From assembly GCA_030407315.1 (NCBI GenBank), contig JALQPE010002106.1, positions 61,730-125,729 of the forward strand: a stretch of 64,000 bases of DNA, given 5' to 3'. The notes beneath the pieces were generated by a model. It did no database searches. It was not told the DNA's origin and worked only from the letters and a program-made list of their open reading frames with translations. Of this stretch, positions 42,039 to 54,567 are shown piece by piece. How positions within the stretch are numbered: position 1 is the first letter of the stretch; each line of letters starts with the position of its first letter. The DNA is from Asparagopsis taxiformis. Lineage: Eukaryota > Rhodophyta > Florideophyceae > Bonnemaisoniales > Bonnemaisoniaceae. The translations under genes were made by a program, and so were the position numbers.

Positions 42039-43520
42039 ATGGCAGCCGCAGTTGTCTCGTCCTGCACCCGCGCCCAAGCTCGCCCCACCCGAACCGCCCA
42101 TGACTTACATTCGAATTCAGCTTCGTCTGCAAGCTCTATCCGGTCCTCAACTGCGCCCCGCACCCACGACCTACTCGGCAGCCTGGGAGCGCCCCTTCGC
42201 ACCGACCAGCGCCCCGATGATACTTTGCAATCGCCTGGGTTTCTCTCCGATTTTGTAAGCAGCGCCTACGTTCTCATGTGCGACCTTGTGTGGTTCGCAG
42301 ATGATGACTTGATGGACGAAGAGCTTGCTATAATTAACGACATTTGGACCACATATTCAGAGAGGCACAATTGCTTGGCTGGAGTGTTTCCGGTACTGCT
42401 TTCCGCCACCTCTGGTGAGAACCACGAAATCATAGAGCTACTAAACAGCACATGCAGCCTGATGTTTCTGGAAGCATGCGTGAGGGTCAGCTTAATTTGT
42501 GGATCAGATGAGGTGAATGCTGTGGAGACGGCATTGGAATTCTCGAAAGCCATCGACAAGTTGCGATGCATACGCGAAGTTTCCGAAAACGAAACAAATC
42601 GTGTCTACACGGCAGATGATTTGATGATTTTGCCAGGCATCACAAATACGGATTACTTCTTAATGCGTCTACATGAAACGTTGAACGCAGTCAGCTACGA
42701 TTATATGACGATGAATTCAACCATGCACCCCACCGCAACAATGACACTATCCGAATAAGCGGTTTCTATAGACCAAGAGCTGGAGGGATTGATATTCGCA
42801 GCACGAATTACTAGCAGGCCGGAGACGTCTCGCTACGAAATGAAGACTGGCAAGACGGTGGTAGGCAAGTAATACGTGACGTATACGGCGGTGATGGGTG
42901 GCAGTGAATTGCGCTGCACGATAAAAAGTCAATTCTCAAGCGGAGAGCGCAGAAGCTACCGCATACTGGAAACGAGGTCAGCGGCTAGTGTTCCTTTGCA
43001 TGAAAGCGCCGAACAAGATGAAGATTGTAAAGAAGTAATCAATTCATTTCTGTCGGGCGAGTGTGGACAAGAGGCGGCGAGATGGGCTCTTGACCGAATT
43101 GTTGAGGGACAGATTAAGGTGAGCGAGAACTCATCTTGCAGTATCAAGCATTGCGTTGAAACATATGCAGACGGTCCGGGAGTTTTGCGCATTGATCGTT
43201 GCATCTCTGCTTTGACAATACAGGAGCGTCTAGTGCTGTATCACAGCGGGAAAAACGTTGGATGTCTAGTGCTTCACGAGGACCTTGAAGCCCAGATAGT
43301 GGAAATGCGAAACGGGCGATACTTGATCACGCAGAAGGAGACGGGAGTAGAGTTGGACTCGTCCGGTTGGAAGCAGTGTGCGCTGAAGTACGTAATGCAG
43401 CTGGCAAAGCCGCATGAAGTTATAGAAAAATTTGATGAAATTGTTCACATGCTGAACAGTATATTATTGGCTGTATCCCGATGCGATAGAAATGTCAAAC
43501 TCTCAACCCAGAACGAATGA
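42039..43520 (+). pseudogene. Hypothetical helical protein gene with two in-frame TAA stops
   Basis: From ATG 42039 one frame runs to 43520, interrupted by TAA at 42756-42758 and at 42870-42872. The 37 codons between the stops read as normal protein (QELEGLIFAARITSRPETS), and after the second stop the frame goes on with no ATG (YVTYTAVMGGSELRCTI), so this is a single gene of ~490 codons with two nonsense changes and no frameshift. Product features: Ser/Arg-rich start, then helical segments (ELAIINDIWTTYSERHNC, EIIELLNSTCSLMFLEACV) and scattered cysteines. I recognise no family. Confidence 0.6.
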
Positions 43521-44150
43521 AAACCATTTGAGCACACGTCCTGTGTGACCAACGTAAATGCGAAAGGAATCAGAGATTTATCGAATGAGGCATTGAATCA
43601 AGCGGTGCAGATGCGCATCACAAACTAGAACTATCAAACACAAGGTCCGCATCACCGCCAACGAGTCTCAGTAACTCGCTACGATTTGGATTACCGATAG
43701 CAACTGCACAGAGGCAAGTGTGACGAAGAAACTGGCGCCATGGTAACAGTTGAATGACATGCAATTATGATACATGTGCTACCAACAAGGTCACGACGTG
43801 CACTATTTTAGAAAACAAGTCTGTTCAAATCTCGTGTCGAACAAAACTATTGCCATAAAACATAACGCTGTTGATCGTAGATGCAATTTACATGAAAACA
43901 GATGTCGATGCTGTCAGAATATGGTTGGATGGTCTTACTGATCAACAAAGACAAACTCATGACGTTAATTTAGTAATCAACGGGTTGGTAGCCAACTACA
44001 GCAAAATGTCGCTATTCAACTTTCCTACGAAGATAGCAGTTTATCCTGAGAAACACAATCCTGCACTAAATTCATCGGCGCTGTCTCTCCTCCTATTCAG
44101 TGTGTAGACGTTTAGCGTTGTATTGCTACTGTACATTTCGCGGCTAGTGT
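43521..44150. other. No intact gene; one small open frame
   Basis: 43871-44107 (+) encodes 78 residues with DVDAVRIWLDGLTDQQRQTHDVN, protein-like but without a recognised domain. It may be a fragment. Confidence 0.3.
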
Positions 44151-45662
44151 CTAGTGCTGCGACGCATGCAGATGCCAAAGAATTGGTAGAGATGGTTCAT
44201 CGCCTAGTCCCAGATGAGCGTTATCAGTAACGAGATCAACATGGTACATTCCTCTACCAAAAGACGCGATCCACAACCGACGTGAATTGTAACAATAATA
44301 CGCCCCTGTAACATCGTCTTCCAGACTGGCTATAACGAACGACATGCCGTCAAGCTCATAAACCACATCCCCTGAATATCGCATCCCGACGGACGACAAC
44401 TGCGGCTGGCAAACCAGACGAGCGGTTGCAGTGCAATTCGAACCACTACTCTCGCCAACGAGCTGTGCGTCATCCACAGCCTCTCCCGACGCCACGTTCC
44501 ACGAAAGCGACTTTCTCTCGACCGTCGAATCGTCTCCAATCGGCGCTGCAACTCCCACACCCGAAATAGCACTTCCATCTGAGCTGAACCATAGCGATTC
44601 GATATCCCGCCATGGACCACCACCTGTCACAATACTCGAATCGTCGGAACTTGAACAATTGGACGAATTGCAAGCTTCGTCCGCGGCTTTCGACAACACC
44701 CAATGCTCCAGATTGGACAGCGAGTGCAAAATCTGTCTGTTACGCACGTGGCCAACATGCACGACACACTTGCATGCACTGGAGTAGGCAATAAGCCGCT
44801 GGTCGTTAGACACGGCCAGTGATTCTGGTTGAAATCGATGCGGAATTCTGAAACTCCAAATGACGCGATCGATGCCCTGTGCAACCTCACTCAAGTTGCG
44901 TATCTCCAGATATTTCGCACCTTCGCTCCATGTCAACACGGTTGCTCCATCTGCAGACACTGCAAATTTGCGCACATGCGACACAAAAGCATCGATTCCT
45001 CCTTTCTTGCTGTCAATTTGTCCCACGTTCCAAACATGTACACCATTCCGATGCAACACCAATAGTTCCGAGTTTTCTGCGATACAAAGCGAATTGATGT
45101 CGTATATCGATGTATGACAGAGGGTTTGTAGTAAGGCAACGTCACGACCACCGTTGCTCATCCGCCACACACATATCGTATCATAGTCTGCAGAATACAG
45201 CAGTCGATCATCGGCACTGAACACAACGCACTCTACAGGTCGGCCATGATCGTCAGACGATGTCCAACGATGATCGCGAAGCTCTAAATCCCACAAATGA
45301 ATAGTTCCATCGCTTGATCCTGAGGCTAGTATTTTACCATCACCGCTCAATATCACACTTCTCATCCATGTCATGTGCCCCTGCAACACATATCTCGTGT
45401 CGCCGAAACATGCCATGTCCCAGACGATGATGGTTTCATCCTTTGATGCAGAAACCAGATAAACTTTGCTGGTGTCAACCGCCAGCGAGGTCACGCTATC
45501 CGTTTGCGCGTCCGAAGTTTGCATCATATTTCCACTATTCACATCAATTACCAACAGTCGTCCGAGGTTTGTGTTCCCAGAATTGCTTTGTCCTGCGTAC
45601 ATAATATTTGCATACAAGTGATCTATTCTTCGTCTAGTGTACCAGCCTGCAAAGACTGCCAT
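44151..45662 (-). pseudogene. WD40-repeat part of an NB-ARC/WD40 protein
   Basis: 503 codons from ATG 45662. WD40 beta-propeller repeats are evident: VTSLAVDTSKVYLVSASKDE with IIVWDM, MRSVILSGDGKILASGSSDG with IHLWDL, VECVVFSADDRLLYSADYD with ICVWRM, and later weaker blades to the C-terminus. Such propellers sense ligands or partners in Apaf-1-type and NLR-type switch proteins. The frame is open by itself, but WD-like sequence continues upstream in another frame (GRVIIWNEHKKWQ at ~45660-45720), which in turn is in frame with the NB-ARC part, so I read it as the 3' half of one larger broken gene. Confidence 0.75.
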
Positions 45663-47647
45663 TTCTTGTGTTCATTCCATATTATCACTCTTCCTCTCGA
45701 GCTGCAAGAATACATCTTTCTCGCCCAAGAGTCTACAAATACATCGACTACAATATCATCTTCTTCATGACCAACAAGCCAATTTTCCGTTGAACCATCA
45801 AGGCTATTCAATACAGACACATTTGCCTCCCTTACGTTCCACAACTATTTCATCTCCTCGCGTTCCAGCAGATATAAATTGTATATCACTTTCTACTTCT
45901 ACCACGCGTCTCAAAGGGCCCTTTGCACTAGCCAGCACGAGCCCAAGGGCACTGTCCATACCGCTCAATAGTATATACTAATCGCTCCACAACGCCGCTA
46001 TCGCTTGAGACGTCACGCAGTCGTCCATACAGCTTGAAGGTACACTCATCACGATTTCTCATGCAATGCGGTATCTAACAAAGCTTCATCGTGCTCACTG
46101 CAAGATCCATGTCGCGCACAATTTTTCCATCTGTCTCCGTCTTCTTTGCCAAATTCCACCATTCGTCCAATTTATCGCTCCCCTGTCTCCAGTACTTCCA
46201 CTTCCACTCCTTGACATCTGGTATGCATCCAACAGCTTCGCATGACACTTCTTCGGACAACTTGATTCTCAGCCATCCTGACACTGATATCTAGCACTAA
46301 ATCGTGCGCACACACTTCTATGATCCCTTTGCCCTCTTCTCGAGCTTCAGATACTAGGCTCTTTCGTGAATACATCAATAACCCAGACTGTACATCGGTC
46401 ACACCCCACGACCGCTCTATCACACCAACTGGCAGACATGTTTGCTTTTGTACAATGCAAAATGAGTGAAACATGTCTTGCACTGTGAGGTGATCAGCGA
46501 GCTTTTCTGGCGCTTTCGTCGACTCCCATCCATCCTCGACAAATTTTATGCTCGTCTCCAAGATAGATGTCATGCCTAGATGTTTTTCTACACCCTCTGC
46601 CCCTGCAGGAGACCGGGTCCTCGATGCCAGTCCCCCCCAATACCGACCGATCGCACTCTGATCACATTGATCTACGCTAGGGTACATAAGCTGCCTGACG
46701 GTAGATCCAGCCATTCTCAATGGGAGCGGAAGTCCTTGGCATATTTCCAGAACGTGGTCCAGGGCGTCTCGGTTCTAATCGGAGAGTAAAGAAACATCTG
46801 ACATCTCCAAGGCTGCGTAGTGACAAAATATTCGAAGGCTTCTTTCAGCGTCAGAGTTTCCAGGGTCGATCTCTGCACAAAGGTTGTGACTAAATACATC
46901 GGAAACAACTCTGCTGCTTGTGGATGTCAGAATCTTCAATGATGTACAGTTGTTCCCTTGCACGGCTTGACACGTAGCACAGGCCAATCTGTACTCATCT
47001 GCATTGACATCGCTAACGTCATCGAATAGAAGCAGGAAGTGCTTCATGGACAAAGGATGGTTGATCATCATGCAGTGCGTATCTTCTGAAGCAGCGAGCT
47101 ACTTGAAATCTGCTACAAAATCTGGACATGCGGATTTGACAAGCAACTCGAGTTGGCGGATGAAGGAGGAGAGTGTTATGTCATGACCAAGTCTGAAAAA
47201 CCACAAGCCATCGCGGTATTTGTCGCTGATCTCCTCGTCATTACCGAGAGCACAGAGGATAGTAGTCTTCCCTGCGCCACCAATACCAACAAGCACGACG
47301 GAATTAACGCCTGGGTCTTCAGACAGAAGGGCGTACTTCACAGCGCTTTCTGGAGTCGTGGAGGATGGCGATAAATCCAGTACCGGGGGCAGAATGATTG
47401 GAACGTAGAAAGGTCTCCTGAGGAATTGCGGCTGGGGGATGAGACGTGCAGATGGATCTGATGAATTTGGAGCGGGGGAACATGGAGACGTGGAGGATGT
47501 CAGAGTTGCAGACGAGATGGCTGATGCGCTGGAATGGGCGGCGGATGCGATGGTTCGGTGAGACGTCGGTTGATTTGCGCGGTTAAAACGAAAAGTTGGG
47601 TTAGGTGAGCTTAGATTGGAGCGGTTTGATGGCGGAGCAAAGCGCAA
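45663..47647 (-). pseudogene. NB-ARC (STAND ATPase) part of an NLR-like protein, broken
   Basis: One frame from 47647 carries a Ser/Pro-rich linker, then the P-loop GIGGAGKTT (~47265), FLLLFDDV (Walker B), ILTSTSSRVV (sensor) and, after a stop, HVLEICQGLPLPLRMAG, the GLPL motif. In-frame stops are TAG at 47099-47101, a TAG at 46775-46777 and a TAA at 46172-46174; the protein match resumes immediately after the first two. Downstream of 46172 the reading wanders through frames before the first WD40 blade. NB-ARC proteins are ATP-driven switches for cell death or immunity. This looks like a decayed receptor gene. Confidence 0.7.
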
Positions 47648-48294
47648 TTGCCCATTATGGACGAGAGAATGTTGTTTCCTGTGGAGAAGACCGGGAGACT
47701 AACAGGACGGTAAGACCAAAAGCTGTGGATGTCGCATGAGCGGGTTGCCATCGACAAGACGGCGTGTGACGACCTATTCAGGCTGATTTTGGGCGTCTTG
47801 TATGTCTGAAAATTGTAAGCTAATACAAGACAGCCTGTCATACGCACTGTCGTCGAGACCAGGATATGATCAGATACATAGTAAACTTGGACGGAAGCCG
47901 ACCAGAGTTCTAAAGCAACATGGGACTTCCACTCACGCCATTCAACGAGGCATAATTCTATATCCGGGAATGGCAGGAACCAATCAGAGGAACTCGTCCA
48001 ATCACTCGCTTCCGATATTTTCGATTTCCTTTTCGTCTCTATCACATGTTGTCCACCTAGATTACACTGTTTTCCCGGCCACAAATTAGTAGTCGCCGTA
48101 CTTGCGAGAAATATGATGACAAGTACAGCTCTCAAAGTGGGCAAGGCACCTATGGGTTTATGCTTCAGCGTCTTTGCGTCTAGTAATGTATCTCTGGCGC
48201 AGTGCGGCTGTAGTGTACGCGATTCAAATGGAGATCCCAAATTGGGGTGTACTGAAGGTCGTGCAGGCGATGAACACACGTGTAGCCAGGACAC
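47611..48294 (-). pseudogene. Possible N-terminal segment of the NB-ARC gene
   Basis: 227 codons overlapping the start of the NB-ARC frame in another register. One hydrophobic segment (LRAVLVIIFLAST) is followed by a polar domain with Trp-rich blocks (SDWTSSSDWFLPFPD, CLVEWREWKSHVALELW). It may be the N-terminal region of the receptor, separated by a frameshift, or unrelated. No domain recognised. Confidence 0.3.
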
Positions 48295-48360
48295 ATTATG
48301 CTACACGTGTTATGGTCAGCGTTTGCACGAGTGTATTTGTGCAGATGGCTTGTGGGTGGT

Positions 48361-48790
48361 CGTGAACCGGTGACGAAGTCGACACGTGCGTAGCTGCGCA
48401 AATAGCTCGTCGGTGGTCGTGAAACCGGTGACAAGGTCGACAGCTGTCCCTCTCTGAAGCCGGGTTGAGCCAGAATTCACTAGACGCGTTCCCACCTTTG
48501 CTAGTTGCCGGGTCGAGATGGATAAGATTCCAGGGTTACCTTTCGTCCTCGGTCGTGCGAGTAGTGACAACATCGACACGTGTGTAGCTGTGCAAATGGC
48601 TTGTCGGTGGTAGTGAAACCGGTGACGAGGTTCACACGTGTGTGGGCGTGCAGCTGGCTCCAGGGTAGTTGTGAAGCCGGTGACGAGGTGCACACGTGTG
48701 TAGCTGTGAGAATGGCTTGTCGGTGGTCGTGAAACTGGTGACGATGTCGAAATGTGTGTAGTTCGTGCGCAGTCGTGAAGCCGGTGAGCG
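48361..48790. repeat. Tandem array, ~57-58-bp units
   Basis: Units of the type GTCGTGAAACCGGTGACGAG then TCGACACGTGTGTAGCTG, at 48361, 48418, 48613, 48671, 48729 and 48775, with a gap at 48440-48560 of unrelated sequence. Each unit carries the core motif GTGAAACCGGTGAC. Confidence 0.65.
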
Positions 48791-49371
48791 CCATGTGTTG
48801 GTTGCAGTACATGGGCGCATTAGTGGCTGTATCAGTTGGTGGTATCTGAGTCAGGGAGAATGCAGGATGGAATTCTGATGCTGGACAGGTAGAACACACA
48901 GATCTCACAATTATTTCAAGCTCCTGAATTGTGCTGTCGGGGCTGACGGATATGAGACCTGTGCTAAGTGTGTCAATACCAAGATCAGAGTCCGGATTTC
49001 TCCCCTAGGTAATGGCTGTTCCCGGTGCTATGCTATTTTACGTCTCAAATAACCAAATATGCGATGCAGAACTGCATCGGAATCATGGACACGAGCAGTT
49101 CCACTGTAAAAACCATGGTAGAAGACACATGTTCGCTCCATGTGTTGAAGACTGACATGGAAGTGAGAAACTTTTCCAACCAGTGTGGACTACACGGGAC
49201 TGCAAGAACCTTCGTCCAGAACTGAGGAAGTAATGCTGTATTCATATACGCTGTGTGTCATAAGTGATTGGCATCTTGAAAGGCATTCACAGAGTCTACA
49301 AAGTAGATGAGTACAGCGCGCTAGAAAAGGATCCCGCAGAGCAGAGGGAGTTTCTTCCATGAGCAAATGCC

Positions 49372-49740
49372 AAGACAAGCCATGTCACTGGTTGTGCAAC
49401 CTGTGCTGGGTGCAACCCTAAATGACAATTTGCTCCGAAATTTTGGCTCGTACCAAGCATAGCTTCTCCTGGTGGGTCCAAAAGCCATGACGAACCATGT
49501 CACTGGTTGTGCGACCAGTGATGAGTGTAACCGTAAATGAAATTTGGTCTGAAATTGGTGTTGCAAGGGTGGGAGGTACTCCTTTTGGTTCCGAAAGCCA
49601 TGACGATCCATGTCACTGGTTGTGCGACTAGTGCTGTGTGTAACCCTAAATGAAAATTTGCTGCGAAATTTTGGCTGGTAGCATGGCCTCTCCTGTTTGA
49701 TCCAATAGCCATTGTAAGCCATGTTACTGGTTTTGCAACA
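49372..49740. repeat. Tandem array, 111-115-bp units (4 copies)
   Basis: CATGTCACTGGTTGTGC recurs at 49381, 49496, 49609 and (changed) 49720. The core motif is in the opposite orientation to that in the arrays on either side. Confidence 0.75.
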
Positions 49741-49970
49741 CACCCGACAGATACCGAGTTGGCCGCGACACGGTGCATGGCAAACAATATCAATAATTTC
49801 AATTTCACCAAACATCATCTGTGTTTGCATTGCTGCCATCGCCCGCGCAGCTGAGCTGAGCCATGCCGTGCCGACTGGTTGGTGAACCGAAACAATTGAT
49901 ACGGTACAGAGCAGCGCCAAGTCGAGCCCAATCCGTTGATTTCGATCCAACTTTCCCCATTGTGAACCAG

Positions 49971-50730
49971 AGGTCGTGCGGCCGATGACTACACGTGTAG
50001 CAAGGACACATTATGATACACGTGTTATGGTCAGCGGTAGTGAAACCAGTGACATGGATGGTCTCACTGAGGAACCAAAATGTGGGTGTGCGCCAGAGGT
50101 CGTGCAGCCGATGACCACACGTGTAGCCTGGATACATTATGATACACGTGTTATGGTCAGCGGTAGTGAAACCAGTGACATGGATGGTCTCACTGAACAC
50201 CAGAAATGGGGCGGTGTGTACCGGAGGTCGTGCGGCCGATGACTACACGTGTAGCAAGGACATATTATGATACACGTGTTATGGTCAGCGGTAGTGAAAC
50301 CAGTGACATGGATGGTCTCACTGAACACCAGAAATGGGGCGGTGTGTACCGGAGGTCGTGCGGCCGATGACTACACGTGTAGCAAGGACATATTATGATA
50401 CACGTGTTATGGTCAGCGGTTGTGAAACCAGTGACACGATTGGCTCACTGAGGAACCAAAATGTGGGTGTGCGCCAGAGGTCGTGCGGCCGATGACCACA
50501 CGTGTAGCAAGGACACATCATGGTACACGTGTTATGGTCAGCGGTAGTGAAACCAGTGACACGAATGGCTCACTGATCAGCTGGAGGAGGGGGTGTACCG
50601 AAGGTCGTGTGGTCGATGACCACAAGTCTAGCCTGGATACATTACACTACACGTGTTCTGGTCAGCGGTAGTGAAACCAGTGACACAAACGCACTCATTG
50701 ACTGTACAATGTGGTCTGGAACACTTATGA
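49971..50730. repeat. Tandem array, 124-128-bp units (6 copies)
   Basis: AGGTCGTGCGGCCGATGAC starts units at 49971, 50097, 50225, 50353, 50478 and 50602; a stray unit lies at 48256. Each unit has the palindrome CTACACGTGTAG or a variant, ACACGTGTTATGGTCAGCGG, and the core GTGAAACCAGTGAC. Confidence 0.85.
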
Positions 50731-51083
50731 GGGGTAGCGAAATCAGTGACGAGTATGTTCACAACGTTATTGAAACGTGAGTCCTAGAAGCAGTGATATC
50801 GTTGACCCCCACCAATGCTAATGGAAATGTTGACTGTTTTGTTTTCGTCCGTGGCAGAGAAGCAAGTGAAACGCACATGCACTATACTGTCATCGTTGTA
50901 TCAACGACGGTCCTGACTCTGCGGATAGGTAACATATCTCAATTGCACCGTAACCTCCGGTGTGTTTAATGGGCCATTTTTTATCTCTAGATAGGTGATA
51001 AATAAAAGTACACCGGGGATCTCAAATCTCGCTTAGTTCTATTTCCGAGGTCAACGGATTCGTACTCTGCTCTTCGCAATTCA
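50731..51083. other. Unique-looking DNA between arrays
   Basis: One more degenerate core motif (GGGTAGCGAAATCAGTGAC at ~50732). No gene. Confidence 0.4.
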
Positions 51084-51537
51084 TTGTACCACTGGTCGTG
51101 TGGTATCGTGGTATTCATCTCATTCGTTGGCAACCAGCCTGGAAATGGTTCGGCGCAGACTTATACGTTCTGGACCGCATTGCAGGCTGCGGAAAAATCG
51201 ATTCAGATCTTGGACAACTCCTGGAAACGCAACTGCAATAGCATGTGTTCCACCTACGAGGGAAAGTCTTCCCAGCCGGGCTAGCTTTACAGACAGTGTT
51301 CTGGATAAAGATGCTGATGCTGTAATCGACAGGATACTCAGCAACCCCGATGAGGAAGACGAGTCTGATACCGAAAACGGCGAGGAATACTCTTTCCACT
51401 TTACATGGCAATCTTTGATAGCTGTTATGTCCGTGACTGGATCAGTGCGTTTTTCAGTCGATCAGAACACATTTTTTGTTACCTGTGTGAACTGCCTCAC
51501 TTCTTCCGTGATTCGAGTTGCAGCTATACATGCATGA
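51084..51537 (+). pseudogene. Possible gene remnant
   Basis: One frame reads QTYTFWTALQAAEKSIQIL, and after a stop and frame change another reads DADAVIDRILSNPDEEDESD and EEYSFHFTWQSLIAV. The pieces are adjacent and protein-like, suggesting a small gene with one frameshift. No family recognised. Confidence 0.3.
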
Positions 51538-51706
51538 TCCACAGAACACAAATGTTCTGCAAACACTACCCTCCACCAGGTCAGCCACTCATCAGCACTC
51601 CTGGATGGCGGTTCACATTACGTCGTAGATAGATCCCTGGGTTACCCTCCTAGAACGGCATAAACTGTACTGATCCACAACCCGAAATATACAATTCGTT
51701 TCGGCA

Positions 51707-51805
51707 GTCACCGGTTTCAAAACCTGTTTCTGCTTCAGTGTCACCGGTTTCAAAACCTGTTTCTGCTTCAGTGTCACCGGTTTCAAAACCTGTTTCTGCT
51801 TATGT
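51707..51805. repeat. 33-bp tandem array (3 units)
   Basis: Three identical 33-bp units start at 51707, 51740 and 51773 with GTCACCGGTTTCAAAACC (the last two bases of the third vary); a degenerate fourth core is at 51812. Confidence 0.85.
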
Positions 51806-53279
51806 GTGTTCGTCACTGGTTTCGAAACAACTGCCATTGTTCTATTACGATAAATTGGTTACATTAGGCAGCCCTTGCATATTTTTCCGCTCTTCTATTC
51901 TCGCGTGAAAGGTGCAGCTTTCTTTCTTTCTTGCATTTCATGAAATGCAAGTGCACTTGAGAAGGAAATCCTCCGACGTCTGAGGCTTTCCTTCTCCAGT
52001 TAAACTACATTTGCGCTAAACCGCTGCCCTCAGCTGTCAGTGGTTGTGCAACCCATGGTCTCTTCAACAACTGCAGCCCTCCATCTCATGTTTCACTACT
52101 GTGCATACCCATCAATATGCAGACAAACACACATGCTTGTCAGAGGTTCTCCAGCCGATGACATCCTCCGTCATGGGTTTTCACAAAGTACCTATTACGG
52201 GCAACATCACACACATCCCAAGGCGTATCTCTAGCCGTCATCACAAACTTCTATATCACTTGGCATTAATGTTCCCAGACTGTGCCAGGTCATTCCTTCA
52301 ACAGGGCGTGAGAGTGGTTATTTCCTCCTTTCTACGATGATTCTATTTTTAATATTCAACCATGATTGTATTGCCAGGCCAGTCTACTCAAATAAATTGA
52401 CAGATGATTGAGTTCCACTGTTCACAGCTGTGACTTGGCAAGCGATACAAACCGTTGGCAGGTAGTACGTCCCAATTCACATTGTGTCTTCCGGGCCAAT
52501 GACCAACAAGTTTGCCAAATCACTCAGCCCGCGAACCTAGGTTTTTCTCTACTCCTGACACCTGCCGCAAGTTCCCAATTCTGCCCCTAGACGATCCTCC
52601 ACTCCTTCTTGCCTCATATAAATTGAGAGAGAACTCAATAACCTCTCTCCAGGAAAATTTCGCTCATGCAATTTCCTCACACTATCGTTCCGAACACCTT
52701 CTACCTGTTGCACGCTTCTTGGCAGGTTCATTTTCCTCATCAATCAACTACTTCACATATCATCTTCATCATTGCATGGTTTTGCCGACTCACATTTATC
52801 CCAACTCCGAATGGCCTCCTTGGACAATGGATTGAATCGATCCAATGGAGACAGCACTACTTTCAAACTATTTTGCTCCCTTCAAGTAACAATATTTCGT
52901 TGGTACTCGACTACTTGTTCATGGCATGGGATTGTGCCGGTCCGTGGATTTGTACTCACCATTCCCAGACGCTCAAAAACCCGCCAGTGGTTGTGCAACC
53001 TGTGTTTCCTGATATCACTCTCCACTATCATTACCCAGGCTGACCAATTGTTTTTCTTCACTTGTACATTTCTTCATTCTCTTCACAGTCTGTACATCAA
53101 CCACACTCCATCCATCTCAAATTCAAATACCAAGAGCCGGATACTGTTTTGGTGATGCATCTATTACTCTTCATTATCGTTAATATAGCTATGGTGATCT
53201 TTCCTTCCCAATAAATATTGCTTCAGAGCGTCTGTTGCCTATACAACTACACTTCTTTACCATATCTGTCTTCAAAACA
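51806..53279. other. No gene; isolated core motifs
   Basis: The core motif returns singly as GTCAGTGGTTGTGCAACC at ~52037 and CCAGTGGTTGTGCAACC at ~52984. Open frames here are short and without recognised domains. Confidence 0.4.
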
Positions 53280-54540
53280 TCCCGAAATCTAGTGTTCCCA
53301 GAGCACATTGTGGCATTTCTGGTTTGAAAATTAGGTTTCAATTTACACCGTTATGGTATTTCTGGTTCCGTAATTTAGAGCTCTTAGAACGGTGCACAGC
53401 ATCCATGTCTTTTAGTGATAGTGGTCCCAGAGCAATTTATGACGTTCCTGTTCTCAAATAGCATTGTTCCTAGAACGATATATACTGTTCATGACTTCAA
53501 CTTGCATTAATCACAGAACGCTCTCTACTGTTCACCATTTCGATGTTCACTGTTCTCAGAACTTCTCAGGCTCTTCTAGGTACGGTCCGTGATGTTCCAG
53601 GTTCAGACTTTCTTACTTCGCAGAACAGTCTACACCGCTCTCGGCTCCTCAAAACAGCGTTCTGGGAATTGTCCGCGGGTTTCCTGAATACACTTCTTAG
53701 TATTCCTCTGCCGGTATGTGCTGTTCCTGGCTATATACTTCTTCATCTCCGGGAACAGTCTCTACTGAACCTCTCTACACTTATCACTGTTCATGGAACA
53801 TCACTCATCGTCTCTATGTTGCTCCTTTGGTATTCGAAGAACAGTCTGTGATGATCCATGCCGTCTTTTCTGCTCTTCCGAGGACAGTATATGGTGTCCT
53901 TGTTAGTTGGATTCATTGTTCCCAGGCCTTTCAACAGTGTTCCTGGTTTCTATGCATACTGGCTCCGGATCAATCTTCGGTGATCCCAGTTTCCATCTAT
54001 ACCACTTCAGGGACTGTCTTTGCTGTTTTGTTGCGTTCCATGTCTGCATTCGTATAACAATCGTTGTCGTTCCTGTTTCCAAGTTCACTGTTCCACGAAC
54101 GCTATGTTCCGTTTTGCTCCTCTCAATACATTGCTCCACAGAACGGTTGTTATTGTTCGCAGTTTCGATATTACGTCAGACTACACCGTTCATGTGGTGT
54201 CGTTTGTATAGTTCCTGGAGTATTCGAAGCTGTTCCGGGTACTCAACCACACTGTTCCCAGAACAATGATTACTGTCCCAGTATGTAAACATAGTGTTCT
54301 TAGAACAGTAGGATTACTGTCCCAGGATGTAAACATAGTGTTCTTAGAACAGTATGATTGGTTACTGGCTGTCCAATACAGCACTCTCAGGAACGGTCTT
54401 CATCGTTTCTCATGTTTGAAATATCGTTCTGGACATTGTCCGTACTGTTCTCAGTTTTAAATATACTGTTCTCTGAACAGTGCTCTTCTTGTTCCATGAA
54501 CAGTGTTTGGTGACACAATAAAACACTGTTTCACTGTTCT
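53280..54540. repeat. Diverged GAACAGT/ACTGTTC repeat block, copy 2
   Basis: Dozens of ACTGTTC, TGTTCCYAGAACNGT or inverse motifs at ~30-45 bp spacing over 1.2 kb. Some form short palindromes (GTTCTTAGAAC, twice at ~54296 and ~54342 within a 57-bp direct duplication). Same family as 40980-41340. Confidence 0.6.
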
Positions 54541-54567
54541 CAGCGCATTTCGTGCCTTCCTAGTGCA

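Noticed and set aside
7005..47101. Stop-codon reassignment in this genome
   Set aside because: Intact genes here end at all three stop codons and the disrupting codons also include all three, so a changed code does not fit; ordinary nonsense decay does.
48361..50730. CRISPR-like arrays
   Set aside because: Units are contiguous tandem repeats without unique spacers, in a eukaryotic context with no cas genes.
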